Assembly (NCBI RefSeq): GCF_014648555.1
Contig: NZ_BMRI01000025.1
Span: 37,935 to 100,280 of the forward strand
Length of the DNA: 62,346 bases
Origin: Kitasatospora griseola
GTDB taxonomy: Bacteria > Actinomycetota > Actinomycetes > Streptomycetales > Streptomycetaceae
Direction: 5' to 3'
Shown here: piece by piece, positions 34,261-43,975 of the stretch
Layout: each line of letters opens with the position of its first letter
How positions within the stretch are numbered: position 1 is the first letter of the stretch
The notes under the pieces: model-generated
The model's database searches: none
Seen by the model: only the letters and a program-made list of their open reading frames with translations
What the model was told of the DNA's origin: nothing
Made by a program: the position numbers and the translations under genes

Positions 34261-34514
34261 GCGACGGCCCCGACCGACCGACCGGCGGCGAGCACGGGAC
34301 CGACGGCCCTCCGGTATCCGGAGCGGTCGCCGCCGTACGCCGCGGACATGGCGCGCAGCCACCACGACGTGATCACCGCCTCGCGGTCCAGCGGATCCTC
34401 GACCGGCCCCAACTCCGCGTAGAACCGCGCTCGTTCGTCATACGTGAGCGCATGCTCGATGCCGTTGATGCTCCGTGGCACCCGCAGCGTGCCGGACTCC
34501 GCCATTGCCGTCAT
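34257..34514 (-). CDS. Small acidic protein, possible antitoxin (first gene of the operon)
   Basis: An 85-residue protein starting at ATG 34514, preceded by GGGAGGGC. The core is SINGIEHALTYDERARFYAEL, then GPVEDPLDREAVITSWWLRAM, with the R-E-A-V-I-x-x-W-W segment also seen in short actinobacterial antitoxin-like proteins of the DUF6247 type. It is predicted mostly helical. The divergent methyltransferase gene begins 223 bases away. As first gene of a three-gene overlapping operon it would be made first and in excess, as antitoxins are. Family placement is by pattern only. Confidence 0.63.
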   Translation of the reverse strand: MTAMAESGTLRVPRSINGIEHALTYDERARFYAELGPVEDPLDREAVITSWWLRAMSAAYGGDRSGYRRAVGPVLAAGRSVGAVA

Positions 34515-34737
34515 GCCCTGCCCTCCCGTCCCGATGTCTCCGACCGTACCCGGGCTCGCGCGATCCGTCTGCCATCTTTCTCCAACGACTCCCCCGCACC
34601 GGCCCGATGGGGCCGTCGCCGCCCGTTCTCCGCGACCCGCCGTCGAGTTGACGGCGCCCGGCGATTCACCGTCTCCACCGGGCGGCGCGCTCCTACGATG
34701 GGGAGGCCGACAGTCCGAGCGACAGGGGTTGGTCTCA

Positions 34738-35553
34738 ATGCCGGGCGACACCACAGGAATCGATCCGTCGAAGCCGAGCATCGCTCGCATCTACGACTAT
34801 CTGCTCGGCGGCACGGACAATTACGCCGTCGACCGCGAGATCGGCGACTTCTTCCTCAAGGGTCTGCCCGGTTCGGTGGCCGTCCCGGTCGAGAACCGGC
34901 GGGCGCTGATTCGCGCCGTGGGGACGATGGCCTCCGACGGCATCCGTCAGTTCATCGACATGGGCAGCGGTCTGCCGACCGCCGACAACGTGCACCAGGT
35001 CGCCCAGCGGCACCGGCCCGACGCGCGCGTCGCCTACGTCGACAACGATCCGACCGTCCTGGCCCACGGCCGCGCCCTGTTGGCCGCCGACGAACGCACC
35101 GTGCTGATCGGGGCGGACGTCCGTGACCCGGAGAGCATCCGCCGCCGTCCCGACGTGGCGAACCTGATCGACTTCGACGAGCCGGTGGGCCTCGTCTTCA
35201 GCGCCGTCCTGCACCATCTCGACGACGCGGAGCGGCCCGGGGATCTGGTCCGCTGGTGGACGGACCAGGTGCCGTCGGGCAGTCAGGTCTACCTCTCCCA
35301 CTTCCGCTCCGGCGACAACGAGCAGACCCGGATCGCGGAACGGAAACTCCAGGACACCTTCGGCCGCGGCCGCTGGCGCACCGACGAGGAGATCACCGCT
35401 CTGTTCGGCGACCTCGAACTGCTCCCCCCGGGCCTCGTCAACTGCTCGCTGTGGCGGCCGAGTTACGCGACGGGCAGCGAAACCGGCGCGGAGCGGCGCG
35501 AGCTGACGGTGTGGGAGCGGATGATCTCCTGCGCCCTGGCGCGAAAGCCGTGA
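34738..35553 (+). CDS. SAM-dependent methyltransferase, DUF574 family
   Basis: A 271-residue soluble protein of the S-adenosyl methyltransferase family PF04672, which is large in actinomycetes. It shows the invariant start region DPSKPSIARIYDYLLGGTDN, YAVDREIG, the SAM site FIDMGSGLPTADNVHQ, ARVAYVDNDPTVLAHG and FSAVLHHLDD. The family has no well-defined substrate, and members often sit near regulators and conflict genes. The ATG at 34738 begins exactly where homologues start. It is divergent from the small operon at 34514. Confidence 0.92.
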   Translation: MPGDTTGIDPSKPSIARIYDYLLGGTDNYAVDREIGDFFLKGLPGSVAVPVENRRALIRAVGTMASDGIRQFIDMGSGLPTADNVHQVAQRHRPDARVAYVDNDPTVLAHGRALLAADERTVLIGADVRDPESIRRRPDVANLIDFDEPVGLVFSAVLHHLDDAERPGDLVRWWTDQVPSGSQVYLSHFRSGDNEQTRIAERKLQDTFGRGRWRTDEEITALFGDLELLPPGLVNCSLWRPSYATGSETGAERRELTVWERMISCALARKP

Positions 35554-35726
35554 CTCGGCGTTGATTCGGCGTTGACTCGGCGCTGGGGGGCTTCGACGGG
35601 GCCGACGCGGTCGTGCGGTGCCACTGAACGGGCAAACCGGCTTTGACAATTCGAACGCGACCCCTATTCTTCAGCCCATCTCTGCGCGTGACCAGCACCG
35701 CAGGCACGTTCCGGTGGGGGCTCGTC

Positions 35727-36359
35727 GTGCACTCCGAATCCGCCTACGACCAGCCGCAGCCGCAGGTCCTGCCCAAGCATGGATCGCTCGCGGGCTTTCG
35801 GCGGCTGGCCGTCGCCGCGCAGACGGCGATCGGCGTCCAGACCGCCTGGAGCCTGGTGCTCGGCGCAACCGGCGGCACCAGGTTGACGCTGTTCTCCGTG
35901 TCCCTGCTGCTCGTGCCAGTGCTGTTCTTCGCCCCGGTCGTCCTGTTCATCCTCTGGTTCCGGCGCTGCCGGATCAATGTCGACCGCTTCGGTCCGGGGC
36001 TGCAGAAGTACTCGGCCGGGTGGACGATCGGCGCCTGGTTCATCCCCCTGGCGATGTGGTGGATCCCGCGCCGGATCGCGCTCGACATCTGGCGCATCAC
36101 CGCGCCCACCGCCGGTGCCTGGCTGATCAACGCCTGGTGGGCCGCCTGGCTCGCCAAGACGCTCGGCTCCCTGTGGATCAGCCGGCTCAGCGGGAACGCC
36201 ACCGGTTACTCGCTCTTCGACATGGCGGCAGGCCTGGCCGCCGGAGCGCTCGCCATCCTGATGATCCAGCAGGTCACCTCCCACCAGGAGGCCCGCCTGC
36301 GCGCCACCGCGCAGCCCGTCCCGCCGGCCCCGCTGACCCCGCCCGCGCCGCACGCCTGA
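35727..36359 (+). CDS. DUF4328 family membrane protein
   Basis: A 210-residue inner-membrane protein. The GTG at 35727 follows GGTGGGGG. A hydrophilic N-terminus (HSESAYDQPQPQVLPKHGSL) precedes five to six helices. The DUF4328 signatures are FILWFRRCRINVDRFGP, YSAGWTIGAWFIPLAMWWIP and INAWWAAWLAKTLG. The tail is Pro/Ala-rich. The function of the family is unknown. It is followed by a SUKH gene on the same strand with a 91-base gap, possibly one unit. Confidence 0.8.
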   Translation: MHSESAYDQPQPQVLPKHGSLAGFRRLAVAAQTAIGVQTAWSLVLGATGGTRLTLFSVSLLLVPVLFFAPVVLFILWFRRCRINVDRFGPGLQKYSAGWTIGAWFIPLAMWWIPRRIALDIWRITAPTAGAWLINAWWAAWLAKTLGSLWISRLSGNATGYSLFDMAAGLAAGALAILMIQQVTSHQEARLRATAQPVPPAPLTPPAPHA

Positions 36360-36450
36360 CCGCTTCACGCCTCACCGCCGCATGCCTGACCGCTGCACTC
36401 CCTCCCGACACACTCCCTCCCGACGTCCGACTCCCGATGGAGGAGAACCC

Positions 36451-37098
36451 GTGCCCGACCGTCTGACCGAGGTGCTCGCCGTGCTCGGCCCCGGTGCGCA
36501 CCGCTTCGCCGACGCTGCGGCGTGGGCCGAGCTGGAAGCCGGTCTCGGCATGGCGCTGCCGGCGGACTTCAAGGCCGTCGTGGACGCGCACGCCCCGATC
36601 CGGATCAACCACCACCTCTACCTGCACCATCCGGCCACCGACCGGTGGAACCTCGGGAAGTGGATCCACGAGACCGCCCGGGCCTGGGCCGACGTCGACT
36701 TCGACGAGGAGGAGTGGGAGGACCCGGAGGAGGACCCGCGGACTGCGCTCGGCCTGTCGGAGGTGACGTTCGGGACCGCCGGCGGCCTGATCCCGATCGC
36801 GGGCACCGACCGCGGCGAGTACGTCTTCCTCGCTCCGCTCCCCGACGACGACAGCAACGACAGCGACAGCAACGGTGGCGACGGCGACGACCCGGGCCTG
36901 CGCATCTGCGTCGTGGACCAGGACGTCTGCTGGTACGAGTACCGGATGAGCTTCACGGAGTGGCTCCACCGCTACCTCGCCGGCGAGGACATGGGCGGCC
37001 CGAACAGCTCCGCCTTCTACCCCGGCCCGGTCGACCTCCAGTACCTGCCGATGTCCCGCAACGACCGCCCGGTGGCCTGGTCGGGTCCGGACCGCTGA
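36451..37098 (+). CDS. SUKH (SMI1/KNR4) superfamily protein
   Basis: A 215-residue acidic protein. The GTG at 36451 follows GGAGGAG. ELEAGLGMALPADFKAVVDAH is the diagnostic SUKH entry (E..LG..LP.dyk), and GLIPIAGTDRGEYVFLAPLP is the conserved core strand with G-E. A later part includes WYEYRMSFTEWLHRYLAGE. Two very acidic tracts (FDEEEWEDPEEDP and DDDSNDSDSNG) stand out. SUKH proteins commonly act as immunity proteins against nuclease or deaminase toxins, but no toxin gene is adjacent. Three SUKH-like genes occur in this window. Confidence 0.75.
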   Translation: MPDRLTEVLAVLGPGAHRFADAAAWAELEAGLGMALPADFKAVVDAHAPIRINHHLYLHHPATDRWNLGKWIHETARAWADVDFDEEEWEDPEEDPRTALGLSEVTFGTAGGLIPIAGTDRGEYVFLAPLPDDDSNDSDSNGGDGDDPGLRICVVDQDVCWYEYRMSFTEWLHRYLAGEDMGGPNSSAFYPGPVDLQYLPMSRNDRPVAWSGPDR

Positions 37099-37310
37099 AC
37101 GGGCCGATGTGCCGACGTGCCGACGTGCCGCCGATCGGACGTCACCCTGTGTGATGCATGTCTCGCCGGGCGCCGAGGGCCGTGGAATACCGTCAGATGG
37201 TAAGCAAAGCGGCAGGTCAGGGTGTGTTGTGACTACTCGCACACGCTCCGGGCGATCTTCTGGTGTGTTCCCTCTGGCGGACGGCGGGGCCGCCCGGGCA
37301 GGATCGGGCC

Positions 37311-38534
37311 ATGGATCTCCTCGACACGCTGACCGACAAGGGCCTTCGCCGGGAACTGCCCACCCGCGAGGAGGCGCTGGCCGTACTGGCCACCACGGAT
37401 GACGAGCTGCTGGATGTGGTCGCGGCGGCGGGCCGGGTGCGCCGGCAGTGGTTCGGGCGGCGGGTGAAGCTCAACTACCTGGTGAACCTGAAGAGCGGGC
37501 TGTGCCCGGAGGACTGCTCGTACTGCTCGCAGCGGCTCGGGTCGAAGGCGGAAATCCTCAAGTACACCTGGCTGAAGCCGGATCAGGCCGCCGAGGCGGC
37601 TGCCGCAGGCGTGGCCGGCGGCGCGAAGCGGGTGTGCCTGGTCGCCAGCGGGCGCGGGCCGACGGACCGGGACATCGACCGGGTCGCGGACACCATCGCC
37701 GCCATCAAGGGCGCGGACGAGCAGGTCGAGGTGTGCGCCTGCCTGGGCCTGCTGTCGGACAATCAGGCCGAGCGCCTGAAGGCGGCCGGCGCGGACGCGT
37801 ACAACCACAACCTGAACACCTCCGAGAGCACCTACGGCGACATCACGACCACCCACACCTATGCGGACCGGGTGGACACCGTGGCGAAGGCCCACGGGGC
37901 GGGCCTGTCCGCCTGTTCCGGCCTGATCGCGGGCATGGGCGAGAGCGACGAGGACCTGGTCGACGTGGTCTTCGCGCTGCGCGAGCTGGACCCGGACTCG
38001 GTGCCGGTGAACTTCCTGATCCCGTTCGAGGGGACCCCGCTCGCGGAGGAGTGGAACCTGACGCCGCAGCGCTGCCTGCGGATCCTCGCGATGGTCCGAT
38101 TCGTCTGCCCGGACATCGAGGTGCGGATCGCGGGCGGCCGCGAGGTGCACCTGCGCTCTATGCAGCCGCTGGGCCTGCACATCGCCAACTCGATCTTCCT
38201 GGGCGACTACCTGACCAGCGAGGGCCAGGCCGGCCAGGCCGACCTCGACATGATCAAGGACGCCGGTTTCGAGGTGGAGGGCGCCGAGCAGACCACCCTG
38301 CCCCGCCACCGTGCCACCGCCTCGGCCGGCGGCTGCGGCGGCGGCGCGTCGGTCTGCGGCAGCAGCGACTCGGCCTGCGACGGCGACTCCGGGTGCGGCG
38401 GCCACAAGGACGCGAGCGCCTGCGGCCCGTGCGGCGGTCCCTCGACCGAGGAGGGCTCCGAGGACGAGGCGCGGACCGACCTGGTCCGGGTGCGCCGTCG
38501 TGGCGCGGGCACCGAACTGGCGCCGAACGCGTGA
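37311..38534 (+). CDS. bioB: Biotin synthase
   Basis: A radical SAM enzyme of 407 residues that inserts sulfur into dethiobiotin to form biotin. The [4Fe-4S] motif CPEDCSYC (Cys65, 69, 72) and the downstream [12 protein letters not shown] and [14 protein letters not shown] motifs are typical, as is the [2Fe-2S] ligand Arg in [14 protein letters not shown]. The C-terminus has an extra tail of about 65 residues, Gly/Ser/Asp-rich with six cysteines between residues 340 and 380, ending [13 protein letters not shown]. The tail is absent from E. coli BioB. The ATG at 37311 fits homologues. Its stop overlaps the bioA start as GTGA. Confidence 0.96.
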   Translation: MDLLDTLTDKGLRRELPTREEALAVLATTDDELLDVVAAAGRVRRQWFGRRVKLNYLVNLKSGLCPEDCSYCSQRLGSKAEILKYTWLKPDQAAEAAAAGVAGGAKRVCLVASGRGPTDRDIDRVADTIAAIKGADEQVEVCACLGLLSDNQAERLKAAGADAYNHNLNTSESTYGDITTTHTYADRVDTVAKAHGAGLSACSGLIAGMGESDEDLVDVVFALRELDPDSVPVNFLIPFEGTPLAEEWNLTPQRCLRILAMVRFVCPDIEVRIAGGREVHLRSMQPLGLHIANSIFLGDYLTSEGQAGQADLDMIKDAGFEVEGAEQTTLPRHRATASAGGCGGGASVCGSSDSACDGDSGCGGHKDASACGPCGGPSTEEGSEDEARTDLVRVRRRGAGTELAPNA

Positions 38535-39844
38535 GGGACGCAGCGCAGTTGCTCGACCTGGACCGGGCGCACGTCTGGCACCCGTACGGTCCGATGCCGG
38601 GGACGGTCCGGCCGTTCGTGGTGGAGTCGGCCGCGGGTGTCCGCCTGCGGCTGGCCGAGCCGGTGGGCGGGCACGAGGAGCTGATCGACGGCATGTCGTC
38701 CTGGTGGGCGGCGATCCACGGCTACCGGCACCCGGAGCTGGACGCAGCCGTCCGCGACCAGCTGGAGCGGATGAGCCACGTCATGTTCGGCGGGCTGACG
38801 CACCGTCCGGCCGTCGAACTCGCCGTCAAGCTGGTGGAGTTGACGCCCAAGCCACTGCAGCACGTGTTCCTCGCCGACTCCGGTTCGGTGGCGGTCGAGG
38901 TGGCGCTGAAGATGTGCCTGCAGTACTGGCAGTCGCTGGGGCGGCCGGCGAAGCGGCGGGTGCTGACCTGGCGCGGCGGCTACCACGGCGACACCTTCCA
39001 CCCCATGTCGGTGTGCGACCCCGAGGGCGGGATGCACCACCTGTGGGGCGGGGTGCTGCCCCGTCAGCTGTTCGCCGACGAGCCGCCCGCCGGGTACGAC
39101 GCCCCGGCCGACCCGGAGTACCTGGCGCATCTCGCCGACCTGATCGAACGTCACGCCGGCGAGCTGGCTGCGGTGATCGTCGAGCCGGTGGTGCAGGGCG
39201 CGGGCGGAATGCGCTTTCACTCCCCCGCCTATCTGACCGCGCTGCGCGAGTTGTGCGACGCGCACGACGTGCTGCTGGTCTTCGACGAGATCGCCACCGG
39301 CTTCGGCCGCACCGGCGAACTGTTCGCCGCCGACCACGCGGGCGTCTCCCCGGACGTGATGTGCCTCGGGAAAGCGCTCACCGGCGGCTATCTGACGCTG
39401 GCCGCCACCCTGTGCACCAGCAGGGTCGCGGAGGGCATCTCGCGCGGCGAGGTCCCGGTGCTGGCGCACGGCCCGACGTTCATGGGCAACCCGCTGGCCA
39501 CCGCCGCCGCCAACGCCTCGATCGACCTGCTGCTGCGTCAGGACTGGCGCACCGAGGTCAAACGCATCGAGTCGGCGCTGCGCGACGCCCTCGCCCCGTG
39601 CGCCGGGCAGCCCGGCGTGCGGGATGTCCGGGTGCTGGGCGCGATCGGCGTGGTGCAGCTGGACGCGCCGGTCGACATGGCGGCGGCGACCGCGGCCGCC
39701 GCCGAACAGGGCGTGTGGCTGCGGCCGTTCCGCGACCTGATCTACACCATGCCGCCGTTCGTCACCGGGAACGCCGACGTGGCCGCGATCGGCCGCGCCG
39801 TCGCCGCCGCGGCGTCCGCGTCCCACGCGGCGCACCGCAGCTGA
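38531..39844 (+). CDS. bioA: Adenosylmethionine-8-amino-7-oxononanoate aminotransferase
   Basis: A PLP-dependent class III aminotransferase of 437 residues, converting KAPA to DAPA with SAM as amino donor. Visible signatures: HVWHPYGPM at the start (substrate site), [73 protein letters not shown], and the PLP lysine in [16 protein letters not shown] near residue 281. The GTG start at 38531 overlaps the bioB stop codon, so the two are translationally coupled. Confidence 0.96.
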   Translation: MRDAAQLLDLDRAHVWHPYGPMPGTVRPFVVESAAGVRLRLAEPVGGHEELIDGMSSWWAAIHGYRHPELDAAVRDQLERMSHVMFGGLTHRPAVELAVKLVELTPKPLQHVFLADSGSVAVEVALKMCLQYWQSLGRPAKRRVLTWRGGYHGDTFHPMSVCDPEGGMHHLWGGVLPRQLFADEPPAGYDAPADPEYLAHLADLIERHAGELAAVIVEPVVQGAGGMRFHSPAYLTALRELCDAHDVLLVFDEIATGFGRTGELFAADHAGVSPDVMCLGKALTGGYLTLAATLCTSRVAEGISRGEVPVLAHGPTFMGNPLATAAANASIDLLLRQDWRTEVKRIESALRDALAPCAGQPGVRDVRVLGAIGVVQLDAPVDMAAATAAAAEQGVWLRPFRDLIYTMPPFVTGNADVAAIGRAVAAAASASHAAHRS

Positions 39845-39883
39845 ACCACCGCGCCACCGTTCCACCTGCATCGAGGAAGCACC

Positions 39884-40618
39884 ATGTCGCCCGTTCTGTT
39901 CGTCACCGGCACCGGCACCGAGGTCGGCAAGACCGTCACCACCGCGGCCCTCGCCGCGCTGAGCACCGACCCGGTCGCGGTGCTCAAGCCCGGCCAGACC
40001 GGGCTGGCGCCGGGCGAGCCGGGCGACGTGGACGAGGTGGCCCGGCTGGCCGGTCCGCTGGTGCACGGTGTCGAACTGGCCCGCTACCCCGAGCCGTTGG
40101 CCCCCGACACGGCCGCCCGGCGGGCCGGTCTGCCGACCCTCGCGCCGGAGGACGTGGCGAAGGCCGTGGCCGACCTGGCGGACCGTTTCGGGACGGTGCT
40201 GGTGGAGGGCGCGGGCGGGCTGCTGGTCCGCTACGACGAGTCGGGCCGGACGCTGGCCGACCTCGCCGCTGCCTGCGAACTCGCGGGCGTCCAGGTCGAG
40301 TTCGTCCTGGTCGCGGCGGCCGGCCTGGGCACCCTGAATGCGACGGCGCTGACCGCGGAGGCGCTGGGCCACCGTGGCCTGGCGCTGCGCGGGGTGGTGG
40401 TCGGCAGCTGGCCCGCCGACCCGGACCTCGCGGCCCGCTGCAACCTCGCCGACCTGCCGTCCGCCGCCGGCGCCCCGCTGCTGGGCGCCCTGCCGGCCGG
40501 CGCGGCGGCCGACCGGTCCCCCGCCGCCTTCCGGGAGTTGGCCGCCTCCTCGCTCGCCCCGTCGCTGGGCGGCCACTGGAACGCCGAGGCCTTCGCGACG
40601 GCGCACCACCCGGGCTGA
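39884..40618 (+). CDS. bioD: Dethiobiotin synthetase
   Basis: A P-loop ATP-dependent carboxylase of 244 residues, closing the ureido ring of DAPA to give dethiobiotin. The Walker A motif GTGTEVGKT opens the protein. KPGQTG (substrate lysine), the [13 protein letters not shown] motif and a C-terminal [18 protein letters not shown] region follow. It lies 39 bases after bioA and is the last gene before a strong hairpin. KAPA synthase (bioF) is not in this window and must be encoded elsewhere. Confidence 0.95.
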   Translation: MSPVLFVTGTGTEVGKTVTTAALAALSTDPVAVLKPGQTGLAPGEPGDVDEVARLAGPLVHGVELARYPEPLAPDTAARRAGLPTLAPEDVAKAVADLADRFGTVLVEGAGGLLVRYDESGRTLADLAAACELAGVQVEFVLVAAAGLGTLNATALTAEALGHRGLALRGVVVGSWPADPDLAARCNLADLPSAAGAPLLGALPAGAAADRSPAAFRELAASSLAPSLGGHWNAEAFATAHHPG

Positions 40619-40646
40619 GCAGACACCACCCGGGCCGAGCAGGCGG

Positions 40647-40680
40647 AGACGGCGCGACGGAAACCCCCGTCGCGCCGTCT
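40647..40680. terminator. Bidirectional hairpin terminator between bioD and the convergent secreted-protein gene
   Basis: AGACGGCGCGACGG (40647-40660) and CCGTCGCGCCGTCT (40667-40680) form a perfect 14-bp stem with loop AAACCC, followed by a pyrimidine-rich TTCCTGTCCTCC. It lies 28 bases after bioD and 13 bases past the end of the opposing gene. Confidence 0.88.
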
Positions 40681-40693
40681 TCCTGTCCTCCCG

Positions 40694-43186
40694 TCAGCCG
40701 ATGGTCCAGCGCTGCAGCGTCGACGCGGTGTCGGGCTGCTGGGTGACCAGTGCGCCGTTGGCGGTGGAGGCGGTGGTGACCAGCAACCCGCTGCTCTGCG
40801 AGGCGATGGTGTAGCCGCCGCTCACCGCGCTGACGATCCAGCGCTGGTTGCTGCCGCCGGTGCAGGTGTATTGGATGATCGCCGCGCCCGCGCTGCCGGA
40901 GCCGCCGTTCACGTCCATGCACAGGGTCGACTCGGCGTTGCTGATCTGGTAGCTGCCGTCGGCCTGCGGGGTGAAGATCCAGCGCTGGTTCTGCCCGCTG
41001 TTGAGGGTCCAGGTGATCAGCTGGGTGCCTGCGGTGGTGGAGTGGTTGGGGTTGTCCAGGGCCTTGCCGGAGGCGGTCAGGGTGTGGGGGCCGGTGAGTG
41101 CCGGGTTCACCGCCCAGCCGAAGGTGATCGATCCGCTCGCCGTGCCGGAGGAGGCGGTGACCGTGACGGTGGCGGAGCCGGCCGTGGTCGGGGTGCCGGT
41201 GATCAGGCCGGCCGGGCTGATGGCCAGTCCGGCGGGCAGGCCGGTGGCGGTCCAGGTCAGCGCCTTGCCGGCCGAGTCGTTGCCGCCGAGCTGCAGCGAG
41301 ACGGCGGTGTTGACCTTGGTGGCCTGGTTGCCGGGGTTGGTGACGGTGACGGTCTCGGGCGCGCTGCCCACCGCCGTCAGGGTGAGCGCCTGCTCGCCCG
41401 CGGTGCGGCCCGCGCCGACCGCACTGCCGGAGGTGTCGGTCCAGGAACGAGCGGGAGCGGTCTCGACGAGTCGGCCGGTGGCGGCGGAGAGGCCGAGCGC
41501 CAGGCCGCTGTAACGGTTCACCAGCTTGACGGTGCCGTCGGCGTTGCCGGCCGCGTCGGTGCCGCGCAGCACCCACCACTGTTGCCCGGTGCCCGGCCCG
41601 CCGACGGGCGCGGCCGTCGCGGTCGGCTGCGCGCCCCAGGCCCGGCCGGCCACCGCGCCGGAGTCGACGCCGAGCAGCTGCCCGGTCGAGGAGTTGACGA
41701 TCCGGTAGGAGCCGTCGCCGTTGGTGGCGAAGGTCCACGACTCCAACGCGGACCCGGTGGGCGCGGCCAGCGAGGTGGTGGTGGAGCCGCCGGAGACCTG
41801 GGCGAGCACCCGGCCGCCGCCGCCCGCGATCCGGTACGCCTTCGTCAGGTCGACCGGCGGCGCGGCGGGCGCGCTGGAGTCGATGGTGACGTTGACGTAC
41901 TGGCCGGACGCGCCGCCGGAGCAGCCGAACGCGCAGTACGAGCGGAACGACTTGCCGACGATCGCGGAGCTGGTGCGGTTGGCCCCGTCCAGGAACCAGC
42001 GGTACCAGGACGCGGTGTGGTAGCCGCCGGTGTCCCCGATCGGGTACCACTTCTGGGTGGCCAGGTTGTCGGTGGCGTAGAACTGCTGCGGGGCGTTGCC
42101 GCTCTGGTCGACGGCCTGCGGCTCGCCGATGTACAGGCCGAGGTAGGCGTTCCAGGTGACGTCCATGACGAACAGCGGCGAGGTGGCGGGCATCCGTCCG
42201 GCCGCGATCTGCTGGGCGGAGGTGCCGGTGTTCGCCGGGTTGTACTCGCCGGAGGCGGGCGTGTACCCGGTGCTGCTCGACGCCCCGACGGGCACCATGT
42301 TGGACTCCTGGCCGCCGACACCGGGCTCGCCCCAGGCGCCGTTGTACCACTTCTGCCAGGAGTTCGGCGCCATCTTGCCGGCGATCGGGGCGCGCGCGAC
42401 GTGCTCGTAGAACGCCTTCCAGCCGCCGCTCTTGTCGACCACCCGGGAGCCGTAGAACACGTAGAAGTACCCCGACGCGGCGTCCACCAGCAGACGCTGG
42501 TCGCCGTCGCCGTACGAGTAGGTCTGGTTCGGGAACTGCGCGGTGTCGCCGCGCGCGGTGCTGTACGGCGAGGTGATCACGTGGTCGCGGATCGTCCAGG
42601 TGCGGCCCTGGTCGGTGGAGACCGCGTAGTCGATGGCGTCGAAGTGCAGCCCGTCGCCGAAGGGTTGGGGTGTGAACTCGTTGTGGACCAGGCCGTACCA
42701 GTTGCCGGTGTCGGGGTCGATCCAGATTCCCGACAGGTCGCAGTAGTTCTTCTGCGCGTAACCGGAGCCGCTCGGCGCGGCGGTGGCGGTCTTCCCGGTC
42801 GGGCTGTTGTTGCAGCGCCAGGTGGTGTCGTTGTTCTTGTCCTGCGCGTTCGCCGGGTTGACGGCGTTGGACACCGCCGCGGACCGGGTGGCGGTGTCGA
42901 AGTCCGTCCCGGTGAAGAAGTCCCAGTAGCGCGGATCGCTCGCGCCGTACAGCGCGGCGGACTGCTGGAACCAGAACGTGCCGTCCTTGTCCAGGTACGG
43001 CACCGCCGGGGTGTCCGTCGGATGGTTGTACGTCACCGGAGCGCCCACCGCGACGGTGTACGTCGCGGCATCGGGCGCGGCCGGAGCGGCCGACGCCACG
43101 CCGACCGCTCCGGCCACACCGGCCGTCGCAGCCAACAGGACGGCGGCCAGCGCGGCGGCGGCCGGTCTGCGCGGGGATGAGAACAC
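40694..43186 (-). CDS. Large secreted protein with two ricin-type lectin regions and an Ig-like domain
   Basis: An 830-residue exported protein. GTG 43186 follows AAGGAG; a signal peptide is cleaved near residue 34. Residues 40-440 form an unrecognised β-rich domain (DGTFWFQQSAALYGAS, DLSGIWIDPDTGNWYGLVHN, DQGRTWTIRDHVI) that looks like a five-bladed β-propeller of the glycosidase type. A first ricin-like β-trefoil covers about 445-575, a He_PIG/Ig-like domain about 605-680 (LTWTATGLPAGLAISPAGLI), and a second ricin domain about 700-830 with Q-R-W repeats (NQRWIF, NQRWIV, LQRWTI). Probably a polysaccharide-degrading or -binding enzyme; the catalytic activity is not assigned. Confidence 0.85.
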   Translation of the reverse strand: MFSSPRRPAAAALAAVLLAATAGVAGAVGVASAAPAAPDAATYTVAVGAPVTYNHPTDTPAVPYLDKDGTFWFQQSAALYGASDPRYWDFFTGTDFDTATRSAAVSNAVNPANAQDKNNDTTWRCNNSPTGKTATAAPSGSGYAQKNYCDLSGIWIDPDTGNWYGLVHNEFTPQPFGDGLHFDAIDYAVSTDQGRTWTIRDHVITSPYSTARGDTAQFPNQTYSYGDGDQRLLVDAASGYFYVFYGSRVVDKSGGWKAFYEHVARAPIAGKMAPNSWQKWYNGAWGEPGVGGQESNMVPVGASSSTGYTPASGEYNPANTGTSAQQIAAGRMPATSPLFVMDVTWNAYLGLYIGEPQAVDQSGNAPQQFYATDNLATQKWYPIGDTGGYHTASWYRWFLDGANRTSSAIVGKSFRSYCAFGCSGGASGQYVNVTIDSSAPAAPPVDLTKAYRIAGGGGRVLAQVSGGSTTTSLAAPTGSALESWTFATNGDGSYRIVNSSTGQLLGVDSGAVAGRAWGAQPTATAAPVGGPGTGQQWWVLRGTDAAGNADGTVKLVNRYSGLALGLSAATGRLVETAPARSWTDTSGSAVGAGRTAGEQALTLTAVGSAPETVTVTNPGNQATKVNTAVSLQLGGNDSAGKALTWTATGLPAGLAISPAGLITGTPTTAGSATVTVTASSGTASGSITFGWAVNPALTGPHTLTASGKALDNPNHSTTAGTQLITWTLNSGQNQRWIFTPQADGSYQISNAESTLCMDVNGGSGSAGAAIIQYTCTGGSNQRWIVSAVSGGYTIASQSSGLLVTTASTANGALVTQQPDTASTLQRWTIG

Positions 43187-43327
43187 GAGGACTCCTTCGA
43201 TGGCCCGTTCTGCAATGAGATGCAGTATCCGGGCCCCGATCGAGCACTTGTCAACAACCGCGCACAGAATCCTGCACGTTGTCCTGTTCAGAAGTGTTCG
43301 AAACCCACCCTTCAGCGCAGCAATCGC

Positions 43328-43966
43328 TCACAGACCAACACCCGGGCCGCTCGCGCCGCTCCCGCCACTCCTGCCGCTCCCGCCGCTCCCGCCGTTGCCG
43401 ATCAGGCGGGCCACCAGCTCGTCGACCAGTGCGGTGCGTTGTTCGGGCGTGAACAGGTCGGGCAGGGCGAGGCGTTCCAGGATGAGCCAGTTCAGGGCCA
43501 GGTAGAGCAGTTGGACGGCGGTGGCATCGCCGGGCAGGCCGGCGGCGAGGTGGTAGTCGATGTTGAAGCGGAGGTCCGCGCCGATCCGGCGGGTGACCGT
43601 CTCGCGCAGTTCGGGGCGGCGCAGCGCGGCCAGCCGCAGTTCCAGCAGGGCGAGGAAGCCGGTCGGGAAGTCGGCGACCCGGTCGACGAGTTGGTGCATC
43701 AGCTCGGCGACCCGGGCGGTGTCGCGCGGCCCGGTCAGGCCCTGGGCGAGGGCGTCGGGGTCGGCGCCGAGCCGCTCGTAGACGCGTTCGGCGCACTGGG
43801 TGAGCAGGGCGTCGCGGTTGGCGAAGTAGTTGGAGGCGGTGCCGGCGGGGACGGCGGCGCGCTGGTCGACGGCGCGGAAGGTGAGTCCGCGGGCGCCTTC
43901 CTCGGCGAGGACTTCGATCGCGGCGTCGAGCAGGGCCGCGCGTCGTTCGGGATTGCTTCTGGCCAT
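43328..43966 (-). CDS. TetR family transcriptional regulator
   Basis: A 212-residue regulator. The helix-turn-helix lies at residues 9-55 (RRAALLDAAIEVLAEEGARG, then FRAVDQRAAVPAGTASNYF). The C-terminal domain is helical and ends in a Gly/Ser tail (NGGSGGSGRSGGSGASG) that may be disordered. It is divergent from the dihydrofolate-reductase-like gene at 44058. Two near-identical tandem sequences and an extra half site at 43976-44037 fill the gap between them, so this regulator very likely controls both genes. Confidence 0.9.
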   Translation of the reverse strand: MARSNPERRAALLDAAIEVLAEEGARGLTFRAVDQRAAVPAGTASNYFANRDALLTQCAERVYERLGADPDALAQGLTGPRDTARVAELMHQLVDRVADFPTGFLALLELRLAALRRPELRETVTRRIGADLRFNIDYHLAAGLPGDATAVQLLYLALNWLILERLALPDLFTPEQRTALVDELVARLIGNGGSGGSGRSGGSGASGPGVGL

Positions 43967-43975
43967 GTGCTTGTA

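Noticed and set aside
37099..37310. Biotin repressor operator upstream of bioB
   Set aside because: No clear palindrome of a known BirA or BioQ type was seen.
39984..43247. 1087-codon open frame on the minus strand overlapping bioD and the secreted lectin gene
   Set aside because: Another frame on the same strand (40694-43186) has a signal peptide, a ribosome binding site and ricin motifs; the longer one is a shadow with Arg/His-rich composition.
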